From: Mucilaginibacter terrae
GTDB lineage: Bacteria; Bacteroidota; Bacteroidia; Sphingobacteriales; Sphingobacteriaceae
Assembly (NCBI RefSeq): GCF_031951985.1
Contig: NZ_JAVLVU010000001.1
Location: 248,001-312,000 of the forward strand
DNA length: 64,000 bases
Direction: 5' to 3'
Part shown: positions 37,059 to 45,921 of the stretch, in pieces
Numbering within the stretch: the stretch's first letter is position 1
Layout: each line of letters starts with the position of its first letter
Made by a program: the position numbers and the translations under genes
Notes under the pieces: model-generated
What the model was told of the DNA's origin: nothing
Databases searched by the model: none
Seen by the model: the letters and a program-made list of their open reading frames with translations, nothing else

Positions 37059-40000
37059 ATGCGTAACCTAAATGGACACCGGATGGGTAGATTATGGAGC
37101 GAGAGAACCTGCTCGATTCTGATATCGACAATACGGAACATTGTAAAAATCGCTCTGGCCTTTCTTATCATTTTCTTTCCTAATGATTTGAAAGGTCAGG
37201 CTAACAAACTGGCAGTTGAGCAAATTGGCATCCAACATGGCCTGTCCAACAATGAGGTACGCTGCATCTTTAAGGATCATACCGGTTACCTTTGGTTTGG
37301 TACGTATGATGGCTTGAACCGTTATGATGGATATACATTTAAAATTTTTCGAAATAATCCTAATCAGCCCCAATCCATTTCAGATAGCTGGATAAATTGT
37401 ATCGGAGAGGACAATGTTGGGAGAATGTGGGCTGGGACCCGGCATGGCGTGAACGTGCTTGATCCGCGTTCAGAGACGTTTAAGAGTCTGACCGCTTCAC
37501 AAGCCCGCGATACTACCCAAGTCAAAATTACTACTAACATCAGTGATATAAAGCGCACGCAAGATGATAGGATGCTTGTCGGAACTGATGGGCAGGGACT
37601 TGCGATTTTTGATAACAAAAAATCAACTGGCGGCGAATTTTTGCCTCTGCTTTTGGGAAGTCAATTGAATTATGGTTATTCTGTTAGTAAAGTATCAGTT
37701 GGTGTCTCGGGAGAAATTTTTGTGATAGTTAAAGGTCAAGGGTTGTATCAGCTTGATAACCGTACGTTAAAGTTTCGGCTCCTTAACGATGAAATTCGCG
37801 TAGCAACGAGCATGGTTCAACAAGGGAGAATCATTTGGGTGGGTAATAACGCTGGCCTTCACCGTTATTGCCTTAACGAAAAACGATATGATCTCCATTT
37901 AAATGAAAATCACAGTGAACTAAGCAGTAATCGGGTAACGTCAATTCTTCCCGTAAATAAATCCGAATTATGGATCGCTACTGATGGTGGTGGAATAGAT
38001 ATCCTTGATCTGGAAACAGGAAGAATTAAAGTGATGACGAACGGTAGTGACCGTTTTAGTTTGACAAGTAACGCCGTATATTCGTTATACATGGATGATC
38101 GTGGGCGAAAATGGATCGCGACGTTAAGGGGGGGGATCAACGTAATTGATGAATCCAAAAATCGTTTTCAGAACCTTGTACATGATCTTTTCAATGCTAA
38201 TAGCCTTATAAGTGATTTTATTAAGTCCGTTTTTGAGGATTCTAAAGGAAATGTTTGGATCGGTACCGATGGTGGTGGTCTTAGTATCTGGGATCGCCGT
38301 TCAGGCAATTTTACCAATTACAGGCATCAACCTCATGCGATCAACGGCTTGAACTCAAATTTTATCACGAGTATTTTAGAAGATAACAAAGGTAGGATCT
38401 GGATCGCCACTTATGGCGGTGGTATTGACCGTTATGATATTAATTCCAGATCATTTATTCATTACAACGGATATGACCCGACTGGTTCGGCTAAGGGAGT
38501 TGTGATGTGGAGCATATTTCAGGACAGACATAATGGAATTTGGGTAAGCGGCTTGCAGGATGGATTATACAAGTTCAGTGAAAGAAATGATCGTTTTGAG
38601 TTATTGAAAACAAAGCCTGCAAATACGCTTTGCTTTGCGGAGGATAGCAGGGGGGGGATTTGGACTGGCACTTTTGACGGCATTTATCAGTTAGGTTCGA
38701 AAAATGACATTTTTTATCCGCTCAACGCCACGGTAAGGACCATTCATCCTGAACATGAGAAAGGTTTATGGGTTGGAACGGAAAAGGGCCTGATGTTTTT
38801 CGATTCCCGAAGCAAGAAAGTGACAATGCATTTCACTACAGATGATGGTCTCAGTAATAACACAGTTTTGGCTATTGAAGCTGATAAAGGCGGAAATCTT
38901 TGGCTGGCCACTTACAACGGGTTAAATAAATTCAATATTAAGAGCCACAAATTTAATGGTTATTATCGCAGTGATGGCTTGCTTAACCGTGAATATAATT
39001 ATAATGCGTCAGCACATTTACGAGATGGCCACCTGGCTTTTGGAGGCATCAATGGACTAACCCTTTTTCAACCGGAAGCAATTACGCCCGATCGGGCTCG
39101 CCCTAATCTGGTCATAACAGATATGGCTATCAATAATAAACATTTTACCGAAAACCTGGATCATATCGAGTTTAATGGTCAGCGGTTTGCGGGCGTTAAT
39201 ATTCCTTTTGACAAGGCTTCGCTTAACGTAAGTTTTGCAGCAATTGAATTTTCTGCGCAGGACAGGATCAAGTATAGATATCAGATGGATGGGTGGGACC
39301 GTGGCTGGAATTATACAAAGAACAGCAGGACTGCAACTTATACCCACTTGGACCCTGGCAACTATACGTTGCGTTTAAACTGTACAGATGCCGAAGGAAG
39401 ATGGGTTAAAGAGGAAATACGGGTACGGGTGAAGGTGACGCCGCCATGGTATTTTAGCTGGACAGCAATGGCTCTCTATTTTTTTGTAGCTTCCGCTGGA
39501 GTGTATTGGTACATTGGAAACAGGTTTAAACAAAATAGACTTAAATATGAAATTGGTATAGCAAAAGCGAAAGCGGATTACCAGGAAGCTATGCAGTTAA
39601 AGGATAAGGAACAAAATGAACGTCAGTTGGAGTTCTTTACTGGTATCGCCCATGAGTTCAGAACACCCTTATCACTGATCATTAATCCGCTGGCTGACTT
39701 CTTAAAAGTTAATTCTTCAACTGAAACAAAGGAACTTGTTACGGTGTTCAGAAACGCGAAACGCCTCTTAAGGTTGGTCGACCAGCTGCTATTGTTTAGA
39801 AAAACTGAAACCAAAATTCCAGCGATGGCTATCTCGCATATGGATGTTATCGAATTATGCGAAGATGTACTTGGTTATTTTGAAGAGGTCTCCAAAACCC
39901 AAAATCTGAATTTAAGGTTCATCACCTACGATGATCTGCCTCAAGTGTACGGCGACAGGGAGCGTATTGAAATAATTCTTTTTAATCTTGTTTCCAATGC

Positions 40001-41210
40001 AGTGAAATATACCCCCCCTGGTGGAGCGGTTTCCCTGGAAGTAGAGGAGCAAGAAAGCTATATAGAATTCCGTGTTACCGACACAGGACCTGGTATACCA
40101 GAAGATGTCGGAAAACGGATATTTGAAAAGTATTTCCGCCATGTTGAAAATGGAAAGCGGGCAAAAAGCGGCTTCGGTATCGGATTGCACATCGCCCAGC
40201 GGTTTGCTCAGGATCATTATGGACAGCTCGACTTTACCAGTCGGGAAAATGGTACAACTTTTCGTCTGATGCTCAAAAAGGGATTTAGCCATTTCGAAGG
40301 TGTTGAAGTTTTGCATGCTAAAGGAGTTTCCTCTGGTCTTTTAACCGAACTATCTGAAGGTATAGTACGTGAGGAAATTCAGACAAATTATGCACCTGAA
40401 AATATTGCCTTGATCACTGATAAGAAATCCGTCTTACTCGTTGACGACGATGAAGAACTCCGAAATTACCTCAAAGGATTACTCGAACAGCATTACATCG
40501 TTTTTCGCGCCGCTAGCGGAGAGGAGGGACTGGTCTTGGCACGCGAGAAAAGACCGGATCTTATTATTTGCGACGTTATGATGAGCGGCATAAGCGGGGT
40601 AGAGGTCTGTGAGCAAATTAAATCAACAGAAGCCTTGAGCTACATCCCATTCATATTGCTTACCGCCAGTACCGCTGCTCAGATGAAGCTTGATGGATTA
40701 AAAAAAGGCGCCGACGACTATATATACAAGCCATTCGATTCGGAGATCTTATTGGCGCGGGTATCGAATCTGCTGCATACCAGAAGCAATCTGCAAAAAT
40801 ATTTCTACAATGCAATTACTTTGAAAACTGATGAGATAGCCATTTCTGAAGAATATAAATTATTTCTGGAGAAATGCATCGAAGTTGTTGAATCCCACTT
40901 GACCGATCCTGACTTTAATGTAGGTGCGCTTTGTAAGGTTTTAGGAATGAGCCACTCTAATTTATTCCGTAAGGTTAAGTCACTTTCAGGATATAGTATC
41001 AATAATTTTATACGCTTTATCAGGTTGCGCAAGGCAGCAGAACTGTTGATACAAACCGATATGAATATCAATGAAGTTGTTGTTGAGACCGGATTCAATG
41101 ACCTGAAATATTTCAGGACGCATTTTGTGAAACTTTTTAACATGACACCATCAGATTTCATGAAGACTAACCGTCCGCTGTTCAAAAAGCGTTTTAATCT
41201 TACTAAGTAA
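37059..41210 (+). CDS. Hybrid two-component system regulator (HTCS) with Reg_prop, Y_Y_Y, HK, REC and AraC domains
   Basis: About 1383 residues; the ATG at 37059 is preferred over a TTG at 37041, and one at 37083 is possible. Numbered from 37041, there is an N-terminal signal anchor and a double beta-propeller of Reg_prop repeats (GHTGYLWFGTYDGLNRYD-like units, about 65-690). A Y_Y_Y domain (about 735-800) and one membrane helix (about 805-825) follow. The histidine kinase has phospho-acceptor H871 in GIAHEFRTPLS, then a HATPase with TGPGIPEDVGKRIFEKYF. The receiver has D1178 in ICDVMMSG, and the end is an AraC helix-turn-helix. Such proteins bind an oligosaccharide in the periplasm and switch on polysaccharide-utilisation genes. 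Two runs of eight G occur at 38128-38135 and 38650-38657. It is followed by an ECF sigma gene. Confidence 0.96.
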   Translation: MRNLNGHRMGRLWSERTCSILISTIRNIVKIALAFLIIFFPNDLKGQANKLAVEQIGIQHGLSNNEVRCIFKDHTGYLWFGTYDGLNRYDGYTFKIFRNNPNQPQSISDSWINCIGEDNVGRMWAGTRHGVNVLDPRSETFKSLTASQARDTTQVKITTNISDIKRTQDDRMLVGTDGQGLAIFDNKKSTGGEFLPLLLGSQLNYGYSVSKVSVGVSGEIFVIVKGQGLYQLDNRTLKFRLLNDEIRVATSMVQQGRIIWVGNNAGLHRYCLNEKRYDLHLNENHSELSSNRVTSILPVNKSELWIATDGGGIDILDLETGRIKVMTNGSDRFSLTSNAVYSLYMDDRGRKWIATLRGGINVIDESKNRFQNLVHDLFNANSLISDFIKSVFEDSKGNVWIGTDGGGLSIWDRRSGNFTNYRHQPHAINGLNSNFITSILEDNKGRIWIATYGGGIDRYDINSRSFIHYNGYDPTGSAKGVVMWSIFQDRHNGIWVSGLQDGLYKFSERNDRFELLKTKPANTLCFAEDSRGGIWTGTFDGIYQLGSKNDIFYPLNATVRTIHPEHEKGLWVGTEKGLMFFDSRSKKVTMHFTTDDGLSNNTVLAIEADKGGNLWLATYNGLNKFNIKSHKFNGYYRSDGLLNREYNYNASAHLRDGHLAFGGINGLTLFQPEAITPDRARPNLVITDMAINNKHFTENLDHIEFNGQRFAGVNIPFDKASLNVSFAAIEFSAQDRIKYRYQMDGWDRGWNYTKNSRTATYTHLDPGNYTLRLNCTDAEGRWVKEEIRVRVKVTPPWYFSWTAMALYFFVASAGVYWYIGNRFKQNRLKYEIGIAKAKADYQEAMQLKDKEQNERQLEFFTGIAHEFRTPLSLIINPLADFLKVNSSTETKELVTVFRNAKRLLRLVDQLLLFRKTETKIPAMAISHMDVIELCEDVLGYFEEVSKTQNLNLRFITYDDLPQVYGDRERIEIILFNLVSNAVKYTPPGGAVSLEVEEQESYIEFRVTDTGPGIPEDVGKRIFEKYFRHVENGKRAKSGFGIGLHIAQRFAQDHYGQLDFTSRENGTTFRLMLKKGFSHFEGVEVLHAKGVSSGLLTELSEGIVREEIQTNYAPENIALITDKKSVLLVDDDEELRNYLKGLLEQHYIVFRAASGEEGLVLAREKRPDLIICDVMMSGISGVEVCEQIKSTEALSYIPFILLTASTAAQMKLDGLKKGADDYIYKPFDSEILLARVSNLLHTRSNLQKYFYNAITLKTDEIAISEEYKLFLEKCIEVVESHLTDPDFNVGALCKVLGMSHSNLFRKVKSLSGYSINNFIRFIRLRKAAELLIQTDMNINEVVVETGFNDLKYFRTHFVKLFNMTPSDFMKTNRPLFKKRFNLTK

Positions 41211-41411
41211 CGTTTCTCGCAATATAATTAGCAATATAGGCTTTTACATCATAAAAAGGTCTGTTTACACCTACTATTTGACTGGTTTATCCCTGCTGTT
41301 TCTTTTATTTTCCGCTCAAATTCGTTGTTGGCGTCCATCCAAAATTTAGCCTGATCAAACTGATGCTTTCCTCAGTGCTATGACGCTTCGTGTCGTAACC
41401 AATTGCCAATT

Positions 41412-42038
41412 ATGAATATAGATTTTTACTTAGCTGATCTATGGACTCAAACTATAGCCGGAGATCTCACTGCATATGGGAAAATACATGAGTTCATGTA
41501 CCCTAAGCTTTATCATTATTTAAAGAAAATAATGGATGATGAAGACCTTGCGGAAGACCTGATCCAGGACCTATTTGTTAAAGTATGGGAACGGAAAGGC
41601 ATCATAGACCAGATCCACAATGTTCGGTTTTATTTTTTTAAAGCTGCAAGATCAATGGCGCTGAACCATTTCAGATGGGAAAAACAACATGGACGATTAT
41701 GCGATTATTTGACTGAGTCGGATCATGCAGAGTCATCACGTGAAGAGGTGATCGTTCAACAGGAAGCGTCGAGAGAATTATCTGAGAAGATGTCAAGTGC
41801 TCTTAAATCATTGCCTAAGCGGCAGCAGGAAATGATCGTTTTGAAATATTATGAGAATTTTAGCTATGTAGAAATATCTTCAATGACTGGTATCAAATAT
41901 CAATCTGTTATCAATCATGTACATAGAGGGGTTTTGCAGTTAAGAACATTGTTTCCAAGTAATACCGCTTCCGGCGTTTTTCCAAATCAACAACAAGATT
42001 CTCAAATACGATCATTGGTTGTTTCGGAGCTATATTGA
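41412..42038 (+). CDS. ECF-type RNA polymerase sigma-70 factor
   Basis: 208 residues from the ATG at 41412; a TTG three codons upstream is also possible. Sigma region 2 is visible in AEDLIQDLFVKVWERK and FYFFKAARSMALNHFRWEK. Region 4 appears in LPKRQQEMIVLKYYENFSYV and the helix-turn-helix SSMTGIKYQSVINHVHRG. In Bacteroidota such sigma factors usually have a FecR-type anti-sigma gene directly downstream and a SusC with a signalling domain. Neither is present here: the next gene is GH88, and neither SusC has an obvious extra N-terminal STN domain. It starts about 200 bp after the HTCS, so the two may be co-transcribed. Its target promoters are unknown. Confidence 0.9.
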   Translation: MNIDFYLADLWTQTIAGDLTAYGKIHEFMYPKLYHYLKKIMDDEDLAEDLIQDLFVKVWERKGIIDQIHNVRFYFFKAARSMALNHFRWEKQHGRLCDYLTESDHAESSREEVIVQQEASRELSEKMSSALKSLPKRQQEMIVLKYYENFSYVEISSMTGIKYQSVINHVHRGVLQLRTLFPSNTASGVFPNQQQDSQIRSLVVSELY

Positions 42039-42281
42039 TATCAATTCCATTATAACTTTTAAATATGATCACTACAAACAACGATCAGGTCTGATCTTAA
42101 AGATCATCTTCCTCTAATTTGCTATTTCACTAAAACGATTTTTGTACTCTTACACTATTGAGTAGTGATCTTTATACCAGACTTTTGGGATCACTTCAAA
42201 TAAGTATGAAATAAATCTGTCAGTTTTCCTTTAACGTGTATATATGTTTGCTTATTAAACTTTCTTAAATTATATGGAAAT

Positions 42282-42297
42282 GCTTAATCGATTTAGT
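42282..42297 (+). promoter_or_regulatory. Putative LacI-family operator, site C
   Basis: GCTTAATCGATTTAGT, two bases from the perfect palindrome, with the promoter-proximal half-site GATTTAGT intact. It abuts the -7 box and lies 58 bp before the GH88 start. Confidence 0.65.
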
Positions 42298-42298
42298 A

Positions 42299-42306
42299 TA
42301 TATTTG
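42299..42306 (+). promoter_or_regulatory. -7 promoter box of the GH88 operon
   Basis: TATATTTG, an exact TAnnTTTG match, one base after operator C and 49 bp upstream of the ATG. A repressor on the operator would cover this promoter. Confidence 0.6.
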
Positions 42307-42355
42307 TTTGCCGATATATTATCAACGTTCAATAGTTACGAAGACTTTTTAATCT

Positions 42356-43591
42356 ATGTATCTCAAATCATCACTTATACCTAAAGCGATCGTTAGTTCA
42401 CTCATTTGCATTGTATTCTTCCACCTTTGTTGTCAAGCTCAACAAATAAGGACTGTGGAAACAAGTATTAAGTATTGCCAGTCACAGGCTATCAAGACGT
42501 TGAAGCAAATTCCTGAAGGGGACGAAAACGACATACCCAGAAGTATTCAGCGACCCGAAAACAGCTGGCGTTATGTGAACTATAAAGATTGGTGCAGCGG
42601 ATTTTGGCCCGGTGAACTTTGGTTGCTTTATGAGGGAACCAAAAATAAAGATTTGGGTATGGAGGCCGATCGGTTCACAAGGCAATTACAGCCCCTGGTT
42701 AATCATCCGGGGTACGATCATGATTTAGGGTTTCAGATCTTTAACAGCTATGGAAATGGATACAGGCTGACTAAAAATGAAGCATACAAAAAGATCATTC
42801 TGACGGCTGCTGACTCCCTTGCAAAGCTTTTCAACCCGAAAGTTGGGACAATTCTGTCCTGGCCCCAAAATGTAAACAAAATGGGGCCTCATAACACGAT
42901 AATTGACAATATGATCAATCTTGAATTACTGTTTTGGGCTTCCAGGAATGGTGGTCCAAAACGGTATTATAATATCGCAAAAACTCACGCATCAACAACG
43001 ATGAGAAATCATTTTCGTCCTGACTTCAGCAGCTATCACGTAGTCATTTATGACACGGTTTCAGGAAGGAAAATTAAAGGAATAACGCACCAGGGATATT
43101 CCGATTCCAGTATGTGGGCGAGAGGACAATCATGGGCAATTTACGGTTTTACGATGTGCTACCGGGAAACTAAAGATCCGGCGTTTCTAGACTTTGCGCA
43201 AAAGGTCGCCAATATCTACTTGAAAAAACTTCCCAAAGATTATATACCGTATTGGGATTTCGATGCACCTGGTGGACCTCAAAAGCCACGAGACGCCTCC
43301 GCAGCATGCGTGACCGCTTCTGCCTTACTGGAGCTTTCTACATTTGTAAAAGATAAAGTACTGGCCCGTAAATACCGAATGGTAGCTGAAAAGATGATCG
43401 GATCGTTATCATCACCGCAGTATCAAAGCCGAAGCTTGAACCCCGCAGCTTTAATGCACTCCACCGGTCATTTTCCTAATGGCTCTGAGATCGATGCTTC
43501 TATTATTTATGCAGATTACTATTATATGGAAGCCTTGTTGCGGCTTTCCAAACTTCAACGTGGATCCAACTTATATCAACCTTTGAAATGA
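42356..43591 (+). CDS. Glycoside hydrolase family 88 unsaturated glucuronyl/galacturonyl hydrolase
   Basis: 411 residues with a signal peptide (to about residue 29), hence periplasmic. The (alpha/alpha)6 barrel carries YKDWCSGFWPGELWLLYEG. The aspartate equivalent to the catalytic D149 of Bacillus UGL is D184 in TIIDNMINLE, and its partner is D123 in YDHDLGFQIF. YSDSSMWARGQSWAIYGF is the conserved aromatic patch. It hydrates and removes the unsaturated uronate left by polysaccharide lyases, which fits the lyase at 13440. Its stop overlaps the start of the next gene by four bases (ATGA), so the two form a tight operon under operator C. Confidence 0.92.
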   Translation: MYLKSSLIPKAIVSSLICIVFFHLCCQAQQIRTVETSIKYCQSQAIKTLKQIPEGDENDIPRSIQRPENSWRYVNYKDWCSGFWPGELWLLYEGTKNKDLGMEADRFTRQLQPLVNHPGYDHDLGFQIFNSYGNGYRLTKNEAYKKIILTAADSLAKLFNPKVGTILSWPQNVNKMGPHNTIIDNMINLELLFWASRNGGPKRYYNIAKTHASTTMRNHFRPDFSSYHVVIYDTVSGRKIKGITHQGYSDSSMWARGQSWAIYGFTMCYRETKDPAFLDFAQKVANIYLKKLPKDYIPYWDFDAPGGPQKPRDASAACVTASALLELSTFVKDKVLARKYRMVAEKMIGSLSSPQYQSRSLNPAALMHSTGHFPNGSEIDASIIYADYYYMEALLRLSKLQRGSNLYQPLK

Positions 43592-44625
43592 AGAATGTTT
43601 TAATTTTTTTTTTGATGCTATGGTTATTGTTTCCTCAACTGGCTCATGCACAAAAAAATCTTCCGGGAGTTATATCACCGGGAGAAATCTGGAAGGATGA
43701 CCGTGGTCAGCATATACAGGCACACGGAGGCGGTATAATAAAAATTAAGAACCTTTATTATTGGTACGGTGAGGAGCGTAGAGAGGGACTTGACACTAAT
43801 TTTCGTTACGTCAGCTGTTATAGTTCCGCTGACCTTACAAATTGGAAACATTTGGGTGATGCCCTTAAACTATCAAAACCTGATACCGTGCTCGGAAAGT
43901 GGGTCTTAGAGCGACCAAAGGTATATTACAACCATAGAACGAAAAAGTATGTCATGTATATGCATGTCGACGGAAGCGTTAGGAATTTTAAGTCCAACGA
44001 ACCTACCGTTACTGGCGGCTATAGTTATGCGAGGGTAGGAGTTGCTGTAAGTGATCTGCCCGAAGGCCCTTTTAAATTCATAAGGACTTTCAGACCATTA
44101 AACAGGGAAAGCCGTGACATTGGACAGTTCGTGGACGATGATGGACAAGCCTATTTAATATTTGAAAGCCGTCCAACCAAGGGCTTTTTTATTGCGAAGC
44201 TAAGTGATGATTTTTTAGATGTAAAGGAGGAAACCTGCTTTATACAAGCTCCTTTGGAAGGCGGTGCAATTGTTCATTACAAGGGTCTGTATTATGTGAT
44301 CGGCTCTGAACTGACTGGCTGGCGTCCTAATCCCAATAAGTTTGCTACGGCAAAGTCGTTGTCAGGACCGTGGAGCGAATTCTTAGATTTTGCCCCATCT
44401 GAAACAAATACCTACTCTTCTCAATCAACCATGATGATCAAGATCTCGGGTAGCAAAAAGACTACCGTTATATACATGGGGGACCAGTGGAAGCCAAAAA
44501 CTCAATGGGATTCGAGATATCTGTGGATGCCGTTGGAAATTGGTGACGGTAAACTATGGCTACCGAAACCCGCACCTTTTAAGATAAATGTTAAAACAGG
44601 GGAATCAAAGGTGTTTACGAACTAA
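43588..44625 (+). CDS. Glycoside hydrolase family 43, exo-beta-1,3-galactanase-like (GH43_24-type)
   Basis: 345 residues, signal peptide ending near AHAQK. The opening DDRGQHIQAHGGGIIKIKNLYYWYGE is split here as QAHGGGIIK and NLYYWYGE. It lacks the aspartate that serves as base in other GH43 enzymes, as is known for GH43 subfamily 24 galactanases. Other matching parts are VLERPKVYYN, SRDIGQFVDDDGQAYLIFES, and LEGGAIVHYKGLYYVIGSE with the probable acid glutamate. The family cuts galactose units from the beta-1,3-galactan backbone of arabinogalactan, bypassing side chains. It overlaps GH88 by four bases. This gene is the best single clue that the target includes arabinogalactan; subfamily 34 remains possible. 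Confidence 0.8.
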   Translation: MKNVLIFFLMLWLLFPQLAHAQKNLPGVISPGEIWKDDRGQHIQAHGGGIIKIKNLYYWYGEERREGLDTNFRYVSCYSSADLTNWKHLGDALKLSKPDTVLGKWVLERPKVYYNHRTKKYVMYMHVDGSVRNFKSNEPTVTGGYSYARVGVAVSDLPEGPFKFIRTFRPLNRESRDIGQFVDDDGQAYLIFESRPTKGFFIAKLSDDFLDVKEETCFIQAPLEGGAIVHYKGLYYVIGSELTGWRPNPNKFATAKSLSGPWSEFLDFAPSETNTYSSQSTMMIKISGSKKTTVIYMGDQWKPKTQWDSRYLWMPLEIGDGKLWLPKPAPFKINVKTGESKVFTN

Positions 44626-44797
44626 CCAAGGCTCGTTTCCAAGTTAAGTTATGCAACTTATTTAATGAAACGTCTCAGAAATATTTAAAAATACCCGACA
44701 GGACATTAGACAATTTCTGATGCGTACGACAATGTAAAATGGGGTAATTCTACAAATTTATAATACTGCAAATAAAAAAACAGCCGTTCGCTTAATA

Positions 44798-45805
44798 ATG
44801 AAAACACTCACTTGCATTACCCCAGGACAATTATCTTACAAACAAATTGCTAAACCAGAACCCAGAATTGGTTATTCTATAATTCGTGTAAGACGGATTG
44901 GAATTTGCGGAACAGATCTCCATGCGTATCAGGGAACTCAACCATTCTTTAGTTACCCAAGGGTCCTCGGACATGAACTTTCAGGTGAAGTGGTTGATGG
45001 TATCGATAATTTTCAGGTTGGAGAGAAAGTAACCGTAGTTCCATATTTCAATTGCGGAAGGTGTATTGCCTGCAGATCTGAAAAGCCCAATTGTTGTACT
45101 GATATTGCGGTTTGTGGAGTACACATCGACGGCGGTATGGTAGAATTTCTCCAGGTGCCCTCAGATAAACTTATTTTTGCTTCTGAACTGAGTTTTGATG
45201 AACTCGCATTAGTAGAGCCACTGGCAATAGGTGCACACGGTGTCAGGCGCGCAAATGTTAAACCTGGTGAATTTGTAGCCGTGATTGGTGCTGGTCCGAT
45301 AGGATTAGGAGTCATGGACTTTGCACGGATCGCCGGTGGCCGGGTCATTGCAATAGATATCAATCAACAGCGTCTGAATTTTTGCAAGGAAAGGAGCAAT
45401 GTGCATCATACCATCAATGTGACAGAGGTCAACGCTTTTGATGAACTGAAGAATATCACCAACGGTGATTTTCCGACTGTTGTTATCGACGCGACCGGTA
45501 GTCAACGAGCCATAAATGATGGGTTTAAATACCTTGCTCATGGCGGCCGGTATGTACTGGTAGGACTGCAAAAAAATGAAATTTCAGTTAGCCATCCGGA
45601 GTTTCACAAACGGGAAGCAACTTTGATGAGTAGCCGTAACGCTACGCGTGAAGATTTTGAATATGTAATGGCTGCAATGAGAAGAAGAGAGGTGGACCCA
45701 CTTAACTATATTACTCACCGGGTTAGTTTCGATGAAGTGGCCAATGAATTTCCTACTTGGCTTGACCCTGAAAATGGTGTTATTAAGGCGATGGTAAATC
45801 TATAG
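44798..45805 (+). CDS. Zinc-dependent medium-chain alcohol dehydrogenase (sugar/polyol type)
   Basis: 335 residues, cytoplasmic. The catalytic zinc ligands are C37 in RIGICGTDLHAY and H59-E60 in LGHE. The structural zinc cysteines are C86, C89, C92 and C99 or C100 in FNCGRCIACRSEKPNCC. The Rossmann motif is VIGAGPIGLGVMDFAR. Close relatives include L-galactonate-5-dehydrogenase and sorbitol-type enzymes. Here it lies 172 bp after the exo-galactanase and 116 bp before the aldo/keto reductase, so a role in oxidising a sugar or sugar acid released from the glycan is plausible. The exact substrate cannot be told. Confidence 0.85.
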   Translation: MKTLTCITPGQLSYKQIAKPEPRIGYSIIRVRRIGICGTDLHAYQGTQPFFSYPRVLGHELSGEVVDGIDNFQVGEKVTVVPYFNCGRCIACRSEKPNCCTDIAVCGVHIDGGMVEFLQVPSDKLIFASELSFDELALVEPLAIGAHGVRRANVKPGEFVAVIGAGPIGLGVMDFARIAGGRVIAIDINQQRLNFCKERSNVHHTINVTEVNAFDELKNITNGDFPTVVIDATGSQRAINDGFKYLAHGGRYVLVGLQKNEISVSHPEFHKREATLMSSRNATREDFEYVMAAMRRREVDPLNYITHRVSFDEVANEFPTWLDPENGVIKAMVNL

Positions 45806-45817
45806 CCCTGTCAACTG

Positions 45818-45913
45818 ATGAAAAAAAGTAATAGTTTCCTGTTAATTTTACTGACCTGCCTTTTTTTACTTGAGGGATTTTTACGAAACCTGGACCTTAT
45901 AAACTTCTTTTAG
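45818..45913 (+). pseudogene. Orphan signal-peptide-like micro-ORF
   Basis: 31 codons beginning MKKSNSFLLILLTCLFLLEG, that is, two lysines and a long hydrophobic core, then a stop. It fits the signal peptide of a secreted protein whose body is missing, or a small membrane peptide. It lies in the 116-bp gap between the dehydrogenase and the aldo/keto reductase, 9 bp before the latter, so it could also act as a leader peptide. Confidence 0.3.
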
Positions 45914-45921
45914 ATATTAAT

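Larger units (their letters stand above)
42039..42355. other. Control region upstream of GH88
   Basis: 317 bases after the sigma gene. The first 230 show nothing definite. The end holds operator C (42282-42297) and a TATATTTG -7 box (42299-42306) before the GH88 ATG. Confidence 0.55.
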
